From Amycolatopsis saalfeldensis (GTDB lineage Bacteria; Actinomycetota; Actinomycetes; Mycobacteriales; Pseudonocardiaceae), in assembly GCF_900110575.1 (NCBI RefSeq), contig NZ_FOEF01000001.1, positions 372,001-436,000 of the forward strand: a stretch of DNA of 64,000 bases, written 5' to 3'. The number at the start of each line of letters is the position of its first letter. Positions within the stretch are counted from its first letter, which is position 1. Positions 37,853-46,956 of the stretch are shown piece after piece. Below the pieces are notes generated by a model. It worked only from the letters and a program-made list of their open reading frames with translations, was not told the DNA's origin and did no database searches. The position numbers and the translations under genes were made by a program.

Positions 37853-39838
37853 TCAGAAGCCGATCGCGGTGCAGGCGGTGGTGGCCGTGCGCGACGGGTC
37901 GGCGACCGAAGTCGCGGTGAGCTCGACGCGCGCGGTGTAGGCCGCGCCCGGTGCCCGTTTCGCGTAGGCCCGCACCGGGGCCGCCTTGCCGAACTTCGCC
38001 GTCGCCAGCTCGTTGGGCAGGCGGACCTCCCAGCCCTTCGCGTCGGTGCTGACGCTCAGCCGGTAGGTGTCGGAGTCGTACGGGGCCTTCGCGCCGCGCG
38101 CCGAACCCGTGTTGAGCAGGCGGAAGTCGCACGTCGCCAGTCCGCCGTCGGTGAACGCGGGCAGGGCGGGCAGCAGCGCCGCACCGCGCGCCTGCGGTCC
38201 CGCGCCGTCGAGCGAGGCGACCGTGACGGTGTAGGACAGGATCCCGCTGCCGTCCCGCTTGACGCCGGTGACGAGGAAGTGCAGCCGGTTCGCCTCGTCG
38301 GTGTACTCGTACGCGCCGGACGCGCCGGTGCCCGCCTTGAACGCGGCGTCGTTGAGCTGCCGGTAGTCACCGACGGTGGCCTTCACCGGCGTGCCGTCCG
38401 GCTTCACGTAGTCGGTGAGGCCGATGTCCTGCGGGTTGGCGTCGACGATCCATTCGAACGGCGCGGCGTCGCGGTTCTTCGTCTTGGCCAGCAGCACGCC
38501 GGAGTCGGGCGCGAACGAGTCCGAGCCCATCCGGTCGACGACCTCGACGGTGTAGTTGTCGTAACCGCCGCCGTCGCAGAGTGGATCGGTGGCGCCGTCG
38601 CACTTCGGTGATTTGTCCCCGCCGGGCATCGCGATGGTGATGCCGGTGTACGCGCCGGGTTCCGGCGCCGCCTCGCGCGCGGTCACCCGTGCCGTGACGG
38701 GCCCGGTCTCGGCCAGCTGGTCCCGGTCGAGCTGCAGCACCTGGGCGGGGTCGACGATGCCGAGCTTGAGCTTGTTGCGCAGCATGTGGTGCGCGCCCAT
38801 GGAACCGCCCTCGGTGGCCGGGATCTGCCAGCGCGTGTGCGGTCCGCCGGGACCGTTGAAGCTGCCGCGCGAAAGCATTTCCCACGGGCCGGTGTAACTG
38901 CGCTGGGGCGGGTCGCCGAACGGGTTGTTGTAGTTGTCGCCGATGCCGAGGATGTGGCTGAACTCGTGCGCGTAGACCGCCTGGCCGGAGCTCTCGGCCT
39001 GGGTGGACGAGCCGTTCTGCGCGTTCGGCCAGATGCTCGCGGCCGAAGCCCACGAGGTCCACGGCACGTAACGGGTGTCCGCCCAGTTGGGCAGGGTCTC
39101 GTCGCCGGGCGGGCCGAACTCGTCCGGCACGGACTCCTTCGCGCCGAACTTCATCTCGCCGAACTCCTGCCAGGTCGAGCTTTCGTCCTGGCCCGCGGAG
39201 AGGAAGAAGACGAAGTCGAACTGGTCGGCCACGGGGCCGACGTCGGCGCGCCACGCGGCCGCGGCGTCCGTGCGGAGGTTCCGGGTGCAGTTCGAGCCCT
39301 TCGGGCAGGCGCCGGACTGGAATTCCATGCCGTACTCGAAGGACTTGCCGGGCATCCGGTACGGGCCGAACGCGGTCAGGTCGACGCCGAGGCGGCCGCC
39401 GGAGTCCTCCATCCAGTACTCGTTGATGGTGTGGCCGTGGTTGAGCGCCTCGGGCTTGTTGAGGAAGTCCTGGTAGTACTTCGCGACGCCTTCGCGCGGG
39501 AGGTCGTGAGCACTCGGGCCGGGGTTGCCGAACACGGTCGAGTGCGGTGCTTTGGTGACGACGAAGTCCTGGTCGGGGTAGTCGGTGAGGACCACGGCGC
39601 CCTTGAACGTGCGCTGGGTCGGCTTCAGCGCCGGGTCGGCCCAGTTCGTGCCGGGGATCCGGCGGTAGTCGTCCCAGGTCATGGCCGCCTGGTCGGTCCA
39701 GCGCGCGGCGTCGATGGGGGCGGGCCAGCCGCGGGTGAGCGGGTCGGCGGCCGCGGTGCCGGCGGCCAGGCCGGGCAGCAGAAGCGCGGCGATCACCACG
39801 GCGAAGACGGTTCTGGTGCGTCGGTAGGAGGGTCTCAT
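37853..39838 (-). CDS. Secreted M6-like zinc metalloprotease
   Basis: 661 residues with a strong signal peptide (basic start, hydrophobic core TVFAVVIAALLLPGLAAGT, cleavage near AAADP). The zinc site is HEFSHILGIGDNYN (about residue 292), giving HExxH with a nearby Asp, in the pattern of immune-inhibitor-A-like M6 peptidases. Regions with Asp/Asn-rich turns (DSSTWQEFGEMKFG, NPFGDPPQRSYTGPW) are typical of the family. A beta-rich C-terminal part follows from about residue 480. An accessory gene placed between sua5 and prmC. Predicted to act outside the cell on protein. Confidence 0.85.
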   Translation of the reverse strand: MRPSYRRTRTVFAVVIAALLLPGLAAGTAAADPLTRGWPAPIDAARWTDQAAMTWDDYRRIPGTNWADPALKPTQRTFKGAVVLTDYPDQDFVVTKAPHSTVFGNPGPSAHDLPREGVAKYYQDFLNKPEALNHGHTINEYWMEDSGGRLGVDLTAFGPYRMPGKSFEYGMEFQSGACPKGSNCTRNLRTDAAAAWRADVGPVADQFDFVFFLSAGQDESSTWQEFGEMKFGAKESVPDEFGPPGDETLPNWADTRYVPWTSWASAASIWPNAQNGSSTQAESSGQAVYAHEFSHILGIGDNYNNPFGDPPQRSYTGPWEMLSRGSFNGPGGPHTRWQIPATEGGSMGAHHMLRNKLKLGIVDPAQVLQLDRDQLAETGPVTARVTAREAAPEPGAYTGITIAMPGGDKSPKCDGATDPLCDGGGYDNYTVEVVDRMGSDSFAPDSGVLLAKTKNRDAAPFEWIVDANPQDIGLTDYVKPDGTPVKATVGDYRQLNDAAFKAGTGASGAYEYTDEANRLHFLVTGVKRDGSGILSYTVTVASLDGAGPQARGAALLPALPAFTDGGLATCDFRLLNTGSARGAKAPYDSDTYRLSVSTDAKGWEVRLPNELATAKFGKAAPVRAYAKRAPGAAYTARVELTATSVADPSRTATTACTAIGF

Positions 39839-40013
39839 CCACGCTCCTTCACGAACTTCCGGCCGCCTCGGGGAGGGCAGCTCGAAGATCGACCGTAGGG
39901 CCGTTAGTTAGGGCGGCGAACGAAATCCACCCCCATGCCTCACGACGAAAGTCGGGCACCGGGACCGGAAGGCGCCAAAACCACCGAAGGCCGCCGGCGG
40001 GGCGTTCCCGGCA

Positions 40014-40583
40014 CTACCCCTCGATCAGGATGAGCAGGCCGAGGCCGATCAGGACGACCGGCAGCAGGATGTGCCCCCACCGCGACAAGGCCTTCGCGAC
40101 GGCCGCCCGGGTGGCGAAGAACCGGCCGGCCGCGAGCCAACCGGCGAGCAGGAGTAGGAACACGGCCACGTACGCGGTCATGCCGCCGACGCCCGCGGTG
40201 GCGAAGACCGGCACGTAGACGCCGATGTTGTCGCCGCCGTTGGCCAACGTGACCGCGGCGACCTCGAGGATGCGCGGACCGCGGACCGCGTTCTCCGCAC
40301 CCGGTTCACGGCGCCAGGCCTCCACCGCGGCCTTGATCCCGAGCGCGAGCGGCAGCAGCCCGAGGTACGGGATCACCCCCGCAGGCAGGAACGTCGCGCC
40401 GAACCCCGCGGCCACGCTGACGGCGAGGATCACCAGGAAACCGAGGTACTGACCGAGGGCGATGGCTCGCGTCGCCCCGCGGCGCCCGGCGCCCTGGGCG
40501 AAGAACAGCGCCAGTACCACGATGTCGTCGAGGTTGGTGACCACGAACAGGCCCACTGCTTGGCCGAGGACGCCGAAGCTCAC
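40014..40583 (-). CDS. CadD-like cadmium resistance/cation export membrane protein
   Basis: 189 residues from GTG 40583. Six helices; hallmark VTNLDDIVVLALFFAQG near residue 15-30, then LGQYLGFLVILAVSVAAGFGA, and VTLANGGDNIGVYVPVFAT. Those NLDD and NGGDN motifs are the CadD signature. Probably exports Cd or another divalent cation. It lies between prmC and the protease gene. Confidence 0.85.
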   Translation of the reverse strand: MSFGVLGQAVGLFVVTNLDDIVVLALFFAQGAGRRGATRAIALGQYLGFLVILAVSVAAGFGATFLPAGVIPYLGLLPLALGIKAAVEAWRREPGAENAVRGPRILEVAAVTLANGGDNIGVYVPVFATAGVGGMTAYVAVFLLLLAGWLAAGRFFATRAAVAKALSRWGHILLPVVLIGLGLLILIEG

Positions 40584-40630
40584 TGCCGCCCCGCTTTCGG
40601 CCGGGTCGCCGGCCGTCTCGAGCTCGCGGC

Positions 40631-41497
40631 TCAGCCGAGGCGGCGGGCCGTCACGAAACGGGCGCGGCCGGTGTAGTCGTTGTGGTCCTCGACGCCGGTC
40701 AGCACGCGGCGGGCGCGGACCAGGGCCGGGGCGGCCGAGCCGTGGGTGTCGTCGTGCTCGATGGCCAGGCCGCCGCCCGGGCGGAGCAGCCGGGCGCCGG
40801 CGGCGACGGCGTGGCGGATGATCGCCAGGCCGCTCTCCTCCGCGAACACCGCGCGCGCCGGGTCGTGCTCGGCGACCTCCGGCGGCACGTAGGTGCCCTC
40901 GGGCACGTACGGCGGGTTGCACAGCACCAGGTCGACGAGCCCGTCCAGCTCGGCGAACATGGTCGGGTCGGTGATGTCGCCGGAGTACAGGCGGATCGGG
41001 GTGTTGCCGGCGTCGGAGTGGACGTCCGCGTTGTGGCGGGCCCACGCGAGGGCCTGCGCGTCCACGTCGACCGCGTACACGACCGCGTCCGGCCGCTCGT
41101 GGGCCAGCGCCAGCGCCAGCGCGGCCGAGCCCGTGCACAGGTCGACCACGACCGGGTACTCGCGCCCCTGCAGGAATTTCAGCCCCCACTCCAGCAGCAG
41201 CTCGGTCTCCGGCCGCGGGACGAACACCCCCGCGCCGACGTTCACCGTCACGTTGCCCAGCGCCGCCCAGCCGGTGAGGTACTGCAGCGGGATGCGCTTG
41301 GCCCGCTGCGCGACCAGCTGGCCGATCGCCTCGATCACCGGCGGGTCGACCAGCGGCACCATCGGCAGCCTGCCCCGGTCGACGCCGAGGACGTGCGCGG
41401 CGATGAGGTCCGCGTCCGACCGCGGGGACTCCACACCGGCCTCGGTGAGAATCCGGGTCGCCTCCATGATGGCCAGGCGCAGCGGCTGCCGATTCAC
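40631..41497 (-). CDS. prmC: PrmC, release factor glutamine methyltransferase
   Basis: 288 residues. Helical N-terminal domain, then VPRPETELLLEW, the SAM-binding VVDLCTGSAALALALA and the catalytic NPPYVPEG (NPPY). Methylates the Gln of GGQ in RF1/RF2. Its partner prfA lies on the same strand 3.2 kb upstream instead of directly next to it; the gap holds inserted genes. Confidence 0.94.
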   Translation of the reverse strand: MNRQPLRLAIMEATRILTEAGVESPRSDADLIAAHVLGVDRGRLPMVPLVDPPVIEAIGQLVAQRAKRIPLQYLTGWAALGNVTVNVGAGVFVPRPETELLLEWGLKFLQGREYPVVVDLCTGSAALALALAHERPDAVVYAVDVDAQALAWARHNADVHSDAGNTPIRLYSGDITDPTMFAELDGLVDLVLCNPPYVPEGTYVPPEVAEHDPARAVFAEESGLAIIRHAVAAGARLLRPGGGLAIEHDDTHGSAAPALVRARRVLTGVEDHNDYTGRARFVTARRLG

Positions 41498-41571
41498 TGG
41501 TCGTCCTTCACGTCGTCAAGCCTGACACAGCAGGGGGAATTCCCAGGGTATCGACACCGCGCCCAGCACGG

Positions 41572-41769
41572 TCACGCCTGGCCGAGATACCTCGCGAGCG
41601 AGCCTCGCCGCCGGCGCATCGCGTCGATCCGCTCGTCCATCGCGGCCAGTTCGCCGTACACGCGGTAGCCGTTGCTGGTGCGCTCGGACGGCAACAACCC
41701 CTGCTCGCCGTAGTAACGCAGCAGCCGCGGGCTCACTCCGGTCCGCCTCGACAGCTCACCGATCAGCAT
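41572..41769 (-). CDS. Shortened MerR family regulator
   Basis: 65 residues. The first 40 (MLIGELSRRTGVSPRLLRYY and EQGLLPSERTSNGYRVYGE) are a full MerR helix-turn-helix start. The following LAAMDERIDAMRRRRGSLARYLGQA is the usual C-terminal coiled-coil end (LAELDERIAALR...). The intervening 40-50 residues of the normal DNA-binding/linker part are absent. Family members are about 110-140 residues long. It is in frame from ATG to stop, so it may be a minimal product or a decaying gene. Divergent from the hydrolase, as MerR/hydrolase pairs commonly are. Confidence 0.6.
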   Translation of the reverse strand: MLIGELSRRTGVSPRLLRYYGEQGLLPSERTSNGYRVYGELAAMDERIDAMRRRRGSLARYLGQA

Positions 41770-41823
41770 CCGACCCCCCCAGACTTGACCTTCACACCGG
41801 TGTCAGTTCTTAACGTCGCGGGC

Positions 41824-42438
41824 ATGAGCAAACATTTCGCGCACGTGGTCCGCGGTTCCGGTCCCGGCCTGCTGCTGGCCCACGGCGGCGAGGGCAACTT
41901 CGACGAGGTGGCCGACGAGCTCGTGGCCACGGCCGTGGCCGCCGGGGTCGAGCGGTTCGCGATCCTCGGCTACTCGCTGGGTACGGCGGTCGCGGTGCGC
42001 GCGGCGACCCGGCACCCGTCGCGGGTCACCGGGCTGGTCCTGACGTCCGGCTTCGCCCGGATGGACAACCGCATGCGCCTGGCCGTGGACGTCTGGAAGT
42101 CCCTGCTCGACGGCGACCGCGAGCTGCTGGCCCGCTACCTGGTGCTCGCCGCCACCGGCGCCGAGCACCTGGCCGCGTTCGTGCCGCCGGGCACCCCCGA
42201 GCAGGTCGCGCTGGTCGAGTCGGTGGACACCCGGGCCGAGCTGGCCGGGATCACCGTGCCCACGCTGGTGATCGCGACGACCCTCGACGGCCTCGCCTCC
42301 CCCGCGCTGTCGCACGAGCCGGCGGACGGCATCCCCGGCGCGCGGCTGGCCGAGATCGAGGCGGGGCACAACATCGGCGCCGAAGCCCGTGACGAGTGGC
42401 TCGCGGCCATCGTCCCGTTCCTGGCGGCGGTGGCGTGA
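41824..42438 (+). CDS. Alpha/beta hydrolase lacking an internal segment
   Basis: 204 residues from ATG 41824 (MSKHFAHVVRGSGPG). The nucleophile elbow GYSLGTAVAV, the acid-loop IATTLDGLASP and the His of EAGHNIGAEA complete a plausible triad. Between LLLAHGGEGN and FDEVADELVATAV about 35 residues seem to be missing compared with ordinary family members, which include the strand and loop before the first helix; another shortening is possible after EHLAAF. Usual length is about 250. It is in frame, so it may be expressed, but folding is doubtful. It faces the shortened MerR gene. Confidence 0.6.
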   Translation: MSKHFAHVVRGSGPGLLLAHGGEGNFDEVADELVATAVAAGVERFAILGYSLGTAVAVRAATRHPSRVTGLVLTSGFARMDNRMRLAVDVWKSLLDGDRELLARYLVLAATGAEHLAAFVPPGTPEQVALVESVDTRAELAGITVPTLVIATTLDGLASPALSHEPADGIPGARLAEIEAGHNIGAEARDEWLAAIVPFLAAVA

Positions 42439-42440
42439 GC

Positions 42441-43229
42441 ATGGACCTGCAGGTGGTGTTGCCCGATGAGGCCCCGGACCTCGACCCCGGGCAGTTCGCC
42501 GGGCTCGCCCGGAGCGCCGAAGAGCTGGGTTACGAGTCGGTGTGGCTGCCCGACCACGTGCTGCCGCCCGGGCCGTTCGGCGAGGTGTACGGCGGGGTGT
42601 ACGAGCCGCTGGTGACACTCGCGTACATCGCCGCGGCCACCGAACGGATCGGGCTGGGGACGTCGGTGCTGATCCTGCCGTTGCGGGAGCCGTACGTGCT
42701 GGCCAAGCAGGTCGCGACGCTCTCGCGGCTGTCGGGCGGGCGGCTGGTCCTCGGCGTCGGCGTCGGCTGGAACGCCGAAGAGTTCGCCGAGGTCGGGGTG
42801 GATTTCTCCGGTCGCGGCCGGCGCACGGACGAGACGCTGGAGCTGCTGGAGCGCCTGTTCACCACGGGCCGCGGCCCGTCGGGCGGCCACTTCGAGCCCC
42901 GTCCCGCCGCACACGTGCCGATCCTGGTCGGCGGCAACTCCACCGTGGCGCTGAGGCGAGCCGCCCGCGCCGGAGACGCGTGGCTCAGCGCGGGTCTGGA
43001 CCCAACGGCCTTCGCCGAGCGCGCCCGGACGCTGGCCGTACTCGCCGAAGATCGCCCAGTGAAGCCCATGGCCCGGATGGAGTGGTCCGGCGATCGAGCG
43101 GATCTCGACCGTGCCGTCGCGGATTACCACGCGTACGAGGCCGCGGGCGCCGCCGCGGTGGCCGTGCATTTCGGGCCGGACGGCGGGTACGAGGAGCGGA
43201 TGCGCGTCTTCGCGGAGGCTGTCCGCTGA
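42441..43229 (+). CDS. LLM-class F420-dependent oxidoreductase
   Basis: 262 residues from ATG 42441, two bases after the preceding stop. Luciferase-like TIM barrel: AEELGYESVWLPDHVLPPG, ERIGLGTSVLILPLREPYVL, SGGRLVLGVGVGWNAEEF and VPILVGGNSTVALRRAAR. Matches the actinobacterial TIGR03619-type F420 family (recollection). Reduces a substrate using F420H2; substrate unknown. Forms a tight pair with the shortened hydrolase. Confidence 0.9.
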   Translation: MDLQVVLPDEAPDLDPGQFAGLARSAEELGYESVWLPDHVLPPGPFGEVYGGVYEPLVTLAYIAAATERIGLGTSVLILPLREPYVLAKQVATLSRLSGGRLVLGVGVGWNAEEFAEVGVDFSGRGRRTDETLELLERLFTTGRGPSGGHFEPRPAAHVPILVGGNSTVALRRAARAGDAWLSAGLDPTAFAERARTLAVLAEDRPVKPMARMEWSGDRADLDRAVADYHAYEAAGAAAVAVHFGPDGGYEERMRVFAEAVR

Positions 43230-43306
43230 CCGGACGCCGGTCCGCCTGGAGGGACCCAACCCCAGGTCACGGGTGATCGCCCACCGTCATCTCCTAGACT
43301 CGGCCG

Positions 43307-44743
43307 GTGCGATCCAAGGAACTGCGCTTCGGCCTGACGGTCTTCGCCGCCTCGTTGGCGCTGCTGCTGATGCGGTTCCTGGTCCCGCGGCCGATCGGCA
43401 TGGCGGACAACGGCGACGGCTGGCGGCTGCTCTGCGGCCTCGGCGGCAAGCAGCTCGACCGGCCCTCCGAGGGCTGGGTGCGCTTCAGCTACGGCCAGGG
43501 CGTGCCCTGCACCAGTGACTACGTCTCCAGCCAGAGCTGGCTCGACTGGCTGGCGAACAAGGCCGGCACCCTGCTCGGCTCCACCGGCATCCTGAACCTG
43601 CTGGTGCTGGGCGTGATCACCTGTGTGCTGGTCGCCGCCGCGATCACGGCCACGGTGCTCGGGCTGGACCTGACCGGCCGTTACCGCTGGATCGCCACCG
43701 CACTGCTGCTGCTCGTGATGGGCGACTCCGCGTTCTTCGGCTACTTCGCGTCCACGCTCAGCGAGGGCGCGGGGTTCCTCGGCATCCTGCTGATCGCCGG
43801 CGGGCTGTTTCTCCTGCACCGCAAGCACTTACGGTACGCGGGCGCGATCGTCACCGTCCTCGGTGGACTGATCGGGATCAACGCGAAGTCGCAGACGCTG
43901 TTGCTCATCCCGCTTTTCGTCATCGCGGTGCTGATGGCGCGACCGGCCGGCACCCGGGGCAAGGCCCGCTGGGTCCTGCCGCTGGCCGTGCTCGCGATCG
44001 TCGGCGTGGGCACGCTCGGCATGCAATCGCAGGGCGACCCGGCCAACGCGGAATACCGCGAGGCCAACATGTACAACGCCGTCTTCGACTCCATTGTGGA
44101 CGGCAAGCACGACACGAACGCCGATCTGGCCGCGCTTGGGCTGCCGCCGTCGTTCGCGCGGTACATCGGCACCGGCTGGTGGAGCCCGGGCGCGGCCTGG
44201 CACGACCCGCTGTACCCGCGGTACCGCGACCAGATCAGCCGCCGCAACATCGCGCGCTACTACGCGACGCACCCCGTGCGCGTGGCCCAGATCCTGCAAC
44301 AGGGCGGGGTGAACACGCTCACCGCGCGCCCGGACAACCTCGGCAGCTTCGGCGAGCTGTCCGGCGAGCCGAGGCTGTCGAAGGAATACCGCGTGCCGGT
44401 GTTCTCCGGCCTGGCCGCGCTGGCCGCCCCGGCCGGCCTGTTCGTGCTGATCCCGATCTGGCTACTCGCCGGCTGGGCCGGCGTCCGCGCCTTCCGCCGC
44501 CGCGAAAACGGGCGCGAGTACGGGATCGTGTTGTTCCTGCTGCTGTTCTTCTCGGTCGGCCAGCTCGGGCTGTCCGCGCTCGGCGAGGGCGTGGAAGGCG
44601 TGAAACACCAGCTGCTCACGCTCTTCCCGACCGTGCTGGCCGTGGTCTTCGCCGGGATCAGCCTGTTCCCGCGCCCCGCGAAACCCGAGCCGCCGGTCAT
44701 CGACGACGAGCCGATGACGGAGACGCTGGAAGCGGTCCGCTAA
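43307..44743 (+). CDS. Multi-pass membrane protein, WsfD-like glycan biosynthesis candidate
   Basis: 478 residues from GTG 43307 with about ten hydrophobic helices. An extracellular-looking loop after the first helix has GMADNGDGWRLLCGLGGKQL and a second has DIVDGKHDTNADLAALGLPP. The NGDGWR segment resembles membrane glycan-transfer proteins annotated as WsfD in other bacteria (recollection, not verified). No GT-C DxD motif is obvious at the first loop beyond the Asn-Gly-Asp. Function uncertain; the call is a hypothesis. It converges on prfA. Confidence 0.5.
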   Translation: MRSKELRFGLTVFAASLALLLMRFLVPRPIGMADNGDGWRLLCGLGGKQLDRPSEGWVRFSYGQGVPCTSDYVSSQSWLDWLANKAGTLLGSTGILNLLVLGVITCVLVAAAITATVLGLDLTGRYRWIATALLLLVMGDSAFFGYFASTLSEGAGFLGILLIAGGLFLLHRKHLRYAGAIVTVLGGLIGINAKSQTLLLIPLFVIAVLMARPAGTRGKARWVLPLAVLAIVGVGTLGMQSQGDPANAEYREANMYNAVFDSIVDGKHDTNADLAALGLPPSFARYIGTGWWSPGAAWHDPLYPRYRDQISRRNIARYYATHPVRVAQILQQGGVNTLTARPDNLGSFGELSGEPRLSKEYRVPVFSGLAALAAPAGLFVLIPIWLLAGWAGVRAFRRRENGREYGIVLFLLLFFSVGQLGLSALGEGVEGVKHQLLTLFPTVLAVVFAGISLFPRPAKPEPPVIDDEPMTETLEAVR

Positions 44744-44748
44744 CCGGC

Positions 44749-45819
44749 TCAGCCGGACTGCGAAGCCAGCCGTTCCTCGCGGTCGGCGGTGGCCAGGGCG
44801 TCGAGCACGCCGTCGAGGTCACCGTCGAGGACCTGGTCGAGGTTGTAGGCCTTGTAGTTCACGCGGTGGTCGGAGATGCGGTTCTCCGGGAAGTTGTACG
44901 TGCGCACGCGCTCCGAGCGGTCGACCGTGCGGACCTGCGAACGCCGGGCGTCGGACGCCTTCGCGGCGGCCTCCTCCTCGGCGATGGCCTGCAGCCGCGC
45001 CTGGAGCACCTGCAGCGCGCGGGCGCGGTTCTGGATCTGCGACTTCTCGTTCTGGCAGGACACCACGATCCCGGTCGGCAGGTGCGTGATCCGCACGGCC
45101 GAGTCGGTGGTGTTCACGCTCTGGCCGCCGGGGCCGGACGAGCGGAAGACGTCGATGCGCAGTTCGTTCGGGTCGATCTCGACCTCGACCTCCTCGGGCT
45201 CCGGGTAGATCAGCACCCCGGCGGCGGAGGTGTGGATGCGGCCCTGCGACTCGGTCGCCGGCACGCGCTGCACGCGGTGCACGCCGCCCTCGAACTTCAG
45301 CCGCGACCAGACGCCGTCGACGTCGGCCGACTTGCTCTTGATCGACAGCGTGACGTCCTTGTAGCCGCCCAGATCGGAGTCGGTGGAGTCGAGCACCTCG
45401 GCCTTCCAGCCGTGCCGCTCGGCGTAGCGCAGGTACATCCGCAGCAGGTCGCCGGCGAACAGCGCGGACTCCTCGCCGCCCTCGCCGGATTTGATCTCCA
45501 TCACCACGTCGGAGCCGTCGTACGGGTCGCGCGGCAGGAGCAGCTCGGTGAGCCGGGACTCGAGGTCCGGGATCTTCGCGGCCAGCTCGGCGGCTTCTTC
45601 GGCGAAGGTCGAGTCTTCGGCCGCGAGCTCACGGGCGGCGGACAGGTCGTCGCGCGTCTCGTCGAGTTCACGCACCGCGCGGACGACCGGCCCCAGCTCG
45701 GCGTACCGGCGGCCCAGTTTGCGGGCCCGGGCCTGGTCGGTGTGCACGGCCGGATCCGCCAGCTGCTCCTCGAGCCGGGCGTGCTCTTCGAGCAAGCCCT
45801 TGAGCGACGTCGAATCCAC
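44749..45819 (-). CDS. prfA: Peptide chain release factor 1
   Basis: 356 residues. Codon-recognition region with [18 protein letters not shown] and the GGQ motif [20 protein letters not shown], whose Gln is methylated by PrmC. C-terminal helix [18 protein letters not shown]. Stop separated by six bases from the convergent membrane-protein gene. Confidence 0.97.
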   Translation of the reverse strand: MDSTSLKGLLEEHARLEEQLADPAVHTDQARARKLGRRYAELGPVVRAVRELDETRDDLSAARELAAEDSTFAEEAAELAAKIPDLESRLTELLLPRDPYDGSDVVMEIKSGEGGEESALFAGDLLRMYLRYAERHGWKAEVLDSTDSDLGGYKDVTLSIKSKSADVDGVWSRLKFEGGVHRVQRVPATESQGRIHTSAAGVLIYPEPEEVEVEIDPNELRIDVFRSSGPGGQSVNTTDSAVRITHLPTGIVVSCQNEKSQIQNRARALQVLQARLQAIAEEEAAAKASDARRSQVRTVDRSERVRTYNFPENRISDHRVNYKAYNLDQVLDGDLDGVLDALATADREERLASQSG

Positions 45820-45859
45820 GTGTGCCTCTTTCCCGGCCTCGAAAGATCAAAGGACAAAA

Positions 45860-45895
45860 AACGGCGCCCACCCGAGCGTGCGGGTGGGCGCCGTT
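45860..45895 (-). terminator. Rho-independent terminator after rpmE
   Basis: AACGGCGCCCACCCG at 45860-45874 pairs perfectly with CGGGTGGGCGCCGTT at 45881-45895 (15 bp, 6-nt loop). Read on the minus strand it is followed by TTTTTTG. It is placed 8 bp after the rpmE stop, so rpmE and prfA are likely separate units, or prfA depends on partial readthrough. Confidence 0.85.
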
Positions 45896-45902
45896 GGTGA
45901 AG

Positions 45903-46127
45903 CTACTTGGCGTCGGTCTTCTGCCGCTTGCCGTAGCGCTTCTCGAACCGCGCGACCCGGCCACCGGTGTCCATGATCTTCTGCTTGCCGGTGTAGAACG
46001 GGTGGCAGTTCGAACAGATCTCGACGTGGATCTCGCCCGAGTCCTTGGTGCTGCGGGTGGTGAAGCTGTTCCCGCAGTTGCAAGTGACCTGGGTGGTCAC
46101 GTATTCGGGGTGAATACCGCTCTTCAT
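45903..46127 (-). CDS. rpmE: Ribosomal protein bL31, zinc-binding form
   Basis: 74 residues with C16-x-C18 and C38-x-x-C41 ([10 protein letters not shown]). This is the zinc-containing paralogue that can be replaced by the Cys-lacking form under zinc limitation, controlled by Zur in many actinomycetes. No Zur box is evident in its 5' region by eye. Conserved between rho and prfA. Confidence 0.96.
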   Translation of the reverse strand: MKSGIHPEYVTTQVTCNCGNSFTTRSTKDSGEIHVEICSNCHPFYTGKQKIMDTGGRVARFEKRYGKRQKTDAK

Positions 46128-46363
46128 GGTGTCCTCTCTCGTTGGCCCCGGGTCCCCGGAGGTGGGGTGAACCGGTGCCGGACTTCAGCGGGTCATTCTG
46201 CCAGACGGGCTGACAGCTGCTTCAACACACCCCGGTGACCTGGTATTCCACGTCGCCGCAGCCAGCGGTTGAGCCCTCAAGCAGTATCCGTTTGTACGAA
46301 TCTTGTACCTGTTGGCGCGATGCTCGCCGAGTTCGTGAATCACCCACAGGTAGGAGGCTCAGC
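46128..46363. promoter_or_regulatory. Divergent region between rpmE and the CHAP-like gene
   Basis: 236 bp with a direct repeat TTGTAC at about 46291 and 46302 (GTTTGTACGAATCTTGTACCTG), which may be a regulator site or overlapping -35 box for the secreted protein gene. A ribosome binding site TAGGAGG lies just before ATG 46364. No terminator or riboswitch recognised. Confidence 0.4.
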
Positions 46364-46894
46364 ATGCGCACAACCGACCTGCTCTCCCGGGTGGCGAAAC
46401 CCGTGGCCGTGGCCGCGCTGGTCGCCGCCGCGGTGCTCGTCGCCCCCGCCGCGAACGCGAGCACCGGGATCACCGCCGCCGACGTCCATCCCGCCGCCGC
46501 CACCTTCACCGAGCTGCCCTCGGGCACGGTGAGCGTCGACAGCGCCGGCGACGGCACCCCAGCCGGCGCCGTCGCCTGGTACAAGGCACACCTGGGCAGC
46601 ACCGGCTGGCAGGGCTACTGCGAGAAGGCCGCCGAGAACGCCTACGGCACCACCGGCGTCTGGGCCTCGGCGAACGCGCACTGGAACGGCGCGAGCCCGA
46701 AGCACACCAGCGGCACCCCGCCGCTCGGTTCGTTCGTGTACTGGAACATCAGCGCGTACGGCCATGTCGGCATCGCCGACGGCAGCGGCGGCTTCTACGC
46801 CAGCAGCGTCAACGGCGCGATCGGCCACGGCAGCTCGACCAGCTACTTCTCCAACTACCGCGGCTGGACCCCGGCCGCCGTCCCGCACCAGTAG
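46364..46894 (+). CDS. Secreted CHAP-like (NlpC/CHAP fold) protein
   Basis: 176 residues. Signal peptide 1-32 (Arg-rich start, VAVAALVAAAVLVAPAANAS). The mature domain shows WQGYCEKAAENAYG (catalytic Cys candidate) and AYGHVGIADGSGGFYASSVN (His candidate), the layout of CHAP-type peptidoglycan amidases, and ends in AIGHGSSTSYFSNYRGW. Likely a cell-wall-acting or cell-wall-binding enzyme. Inserted on the opposite strand between rho and rpmE, with a strong SD TAGGAGG. Confidence 0.75.
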   Translation: MRTTDLLSRVAKPVAVAALVAAAVLVAPAANASTGITAADVHPAAATFTELPSGTVSVDSAGDGTPAGAVAWYKAHLGSTGWQGYCEKAAENAYGTTGVWASANAHWNGASPKHTSGTPPLGSFVYWNISAYGHVGIADGSGGFYASSVNGAIGHGSSTSYFSNYRGWTPAAVPHQ

Positions 46895-46903
46895 CACCGA
46901 CGA

Positions 46904-46941
46904 AAACGCCCCCGCCCGGTGTGCGCCGGGCGGGGGCGTTT
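46904..46941. terminator. Bidirectional terminator between CHAP-like gene and rho
   Basis: AAACGCCCCCGCCCGG at 46904-46919 and CCGGGCGGGGGCGTTT at 46926-46941 pair over 16 bp with a 6-nt loop. T-runs lie on both sides (TTTC on the plus strand, TTTTCG on the minus). It serves the convergent CHAP-like and rho genes. Confidence 0.88.
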
Positions 46942-46956
46942 CGGTGTGCCGACGGG

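Noticed and set aside
46128..46363. c-di-AMP (ydaO-type) riboswitch before the secreted CHAP-like gene
   Set aside because: Such genes are often under this riboswitch, and GTGAATC occurs, but the rest of the consensus core is not present.
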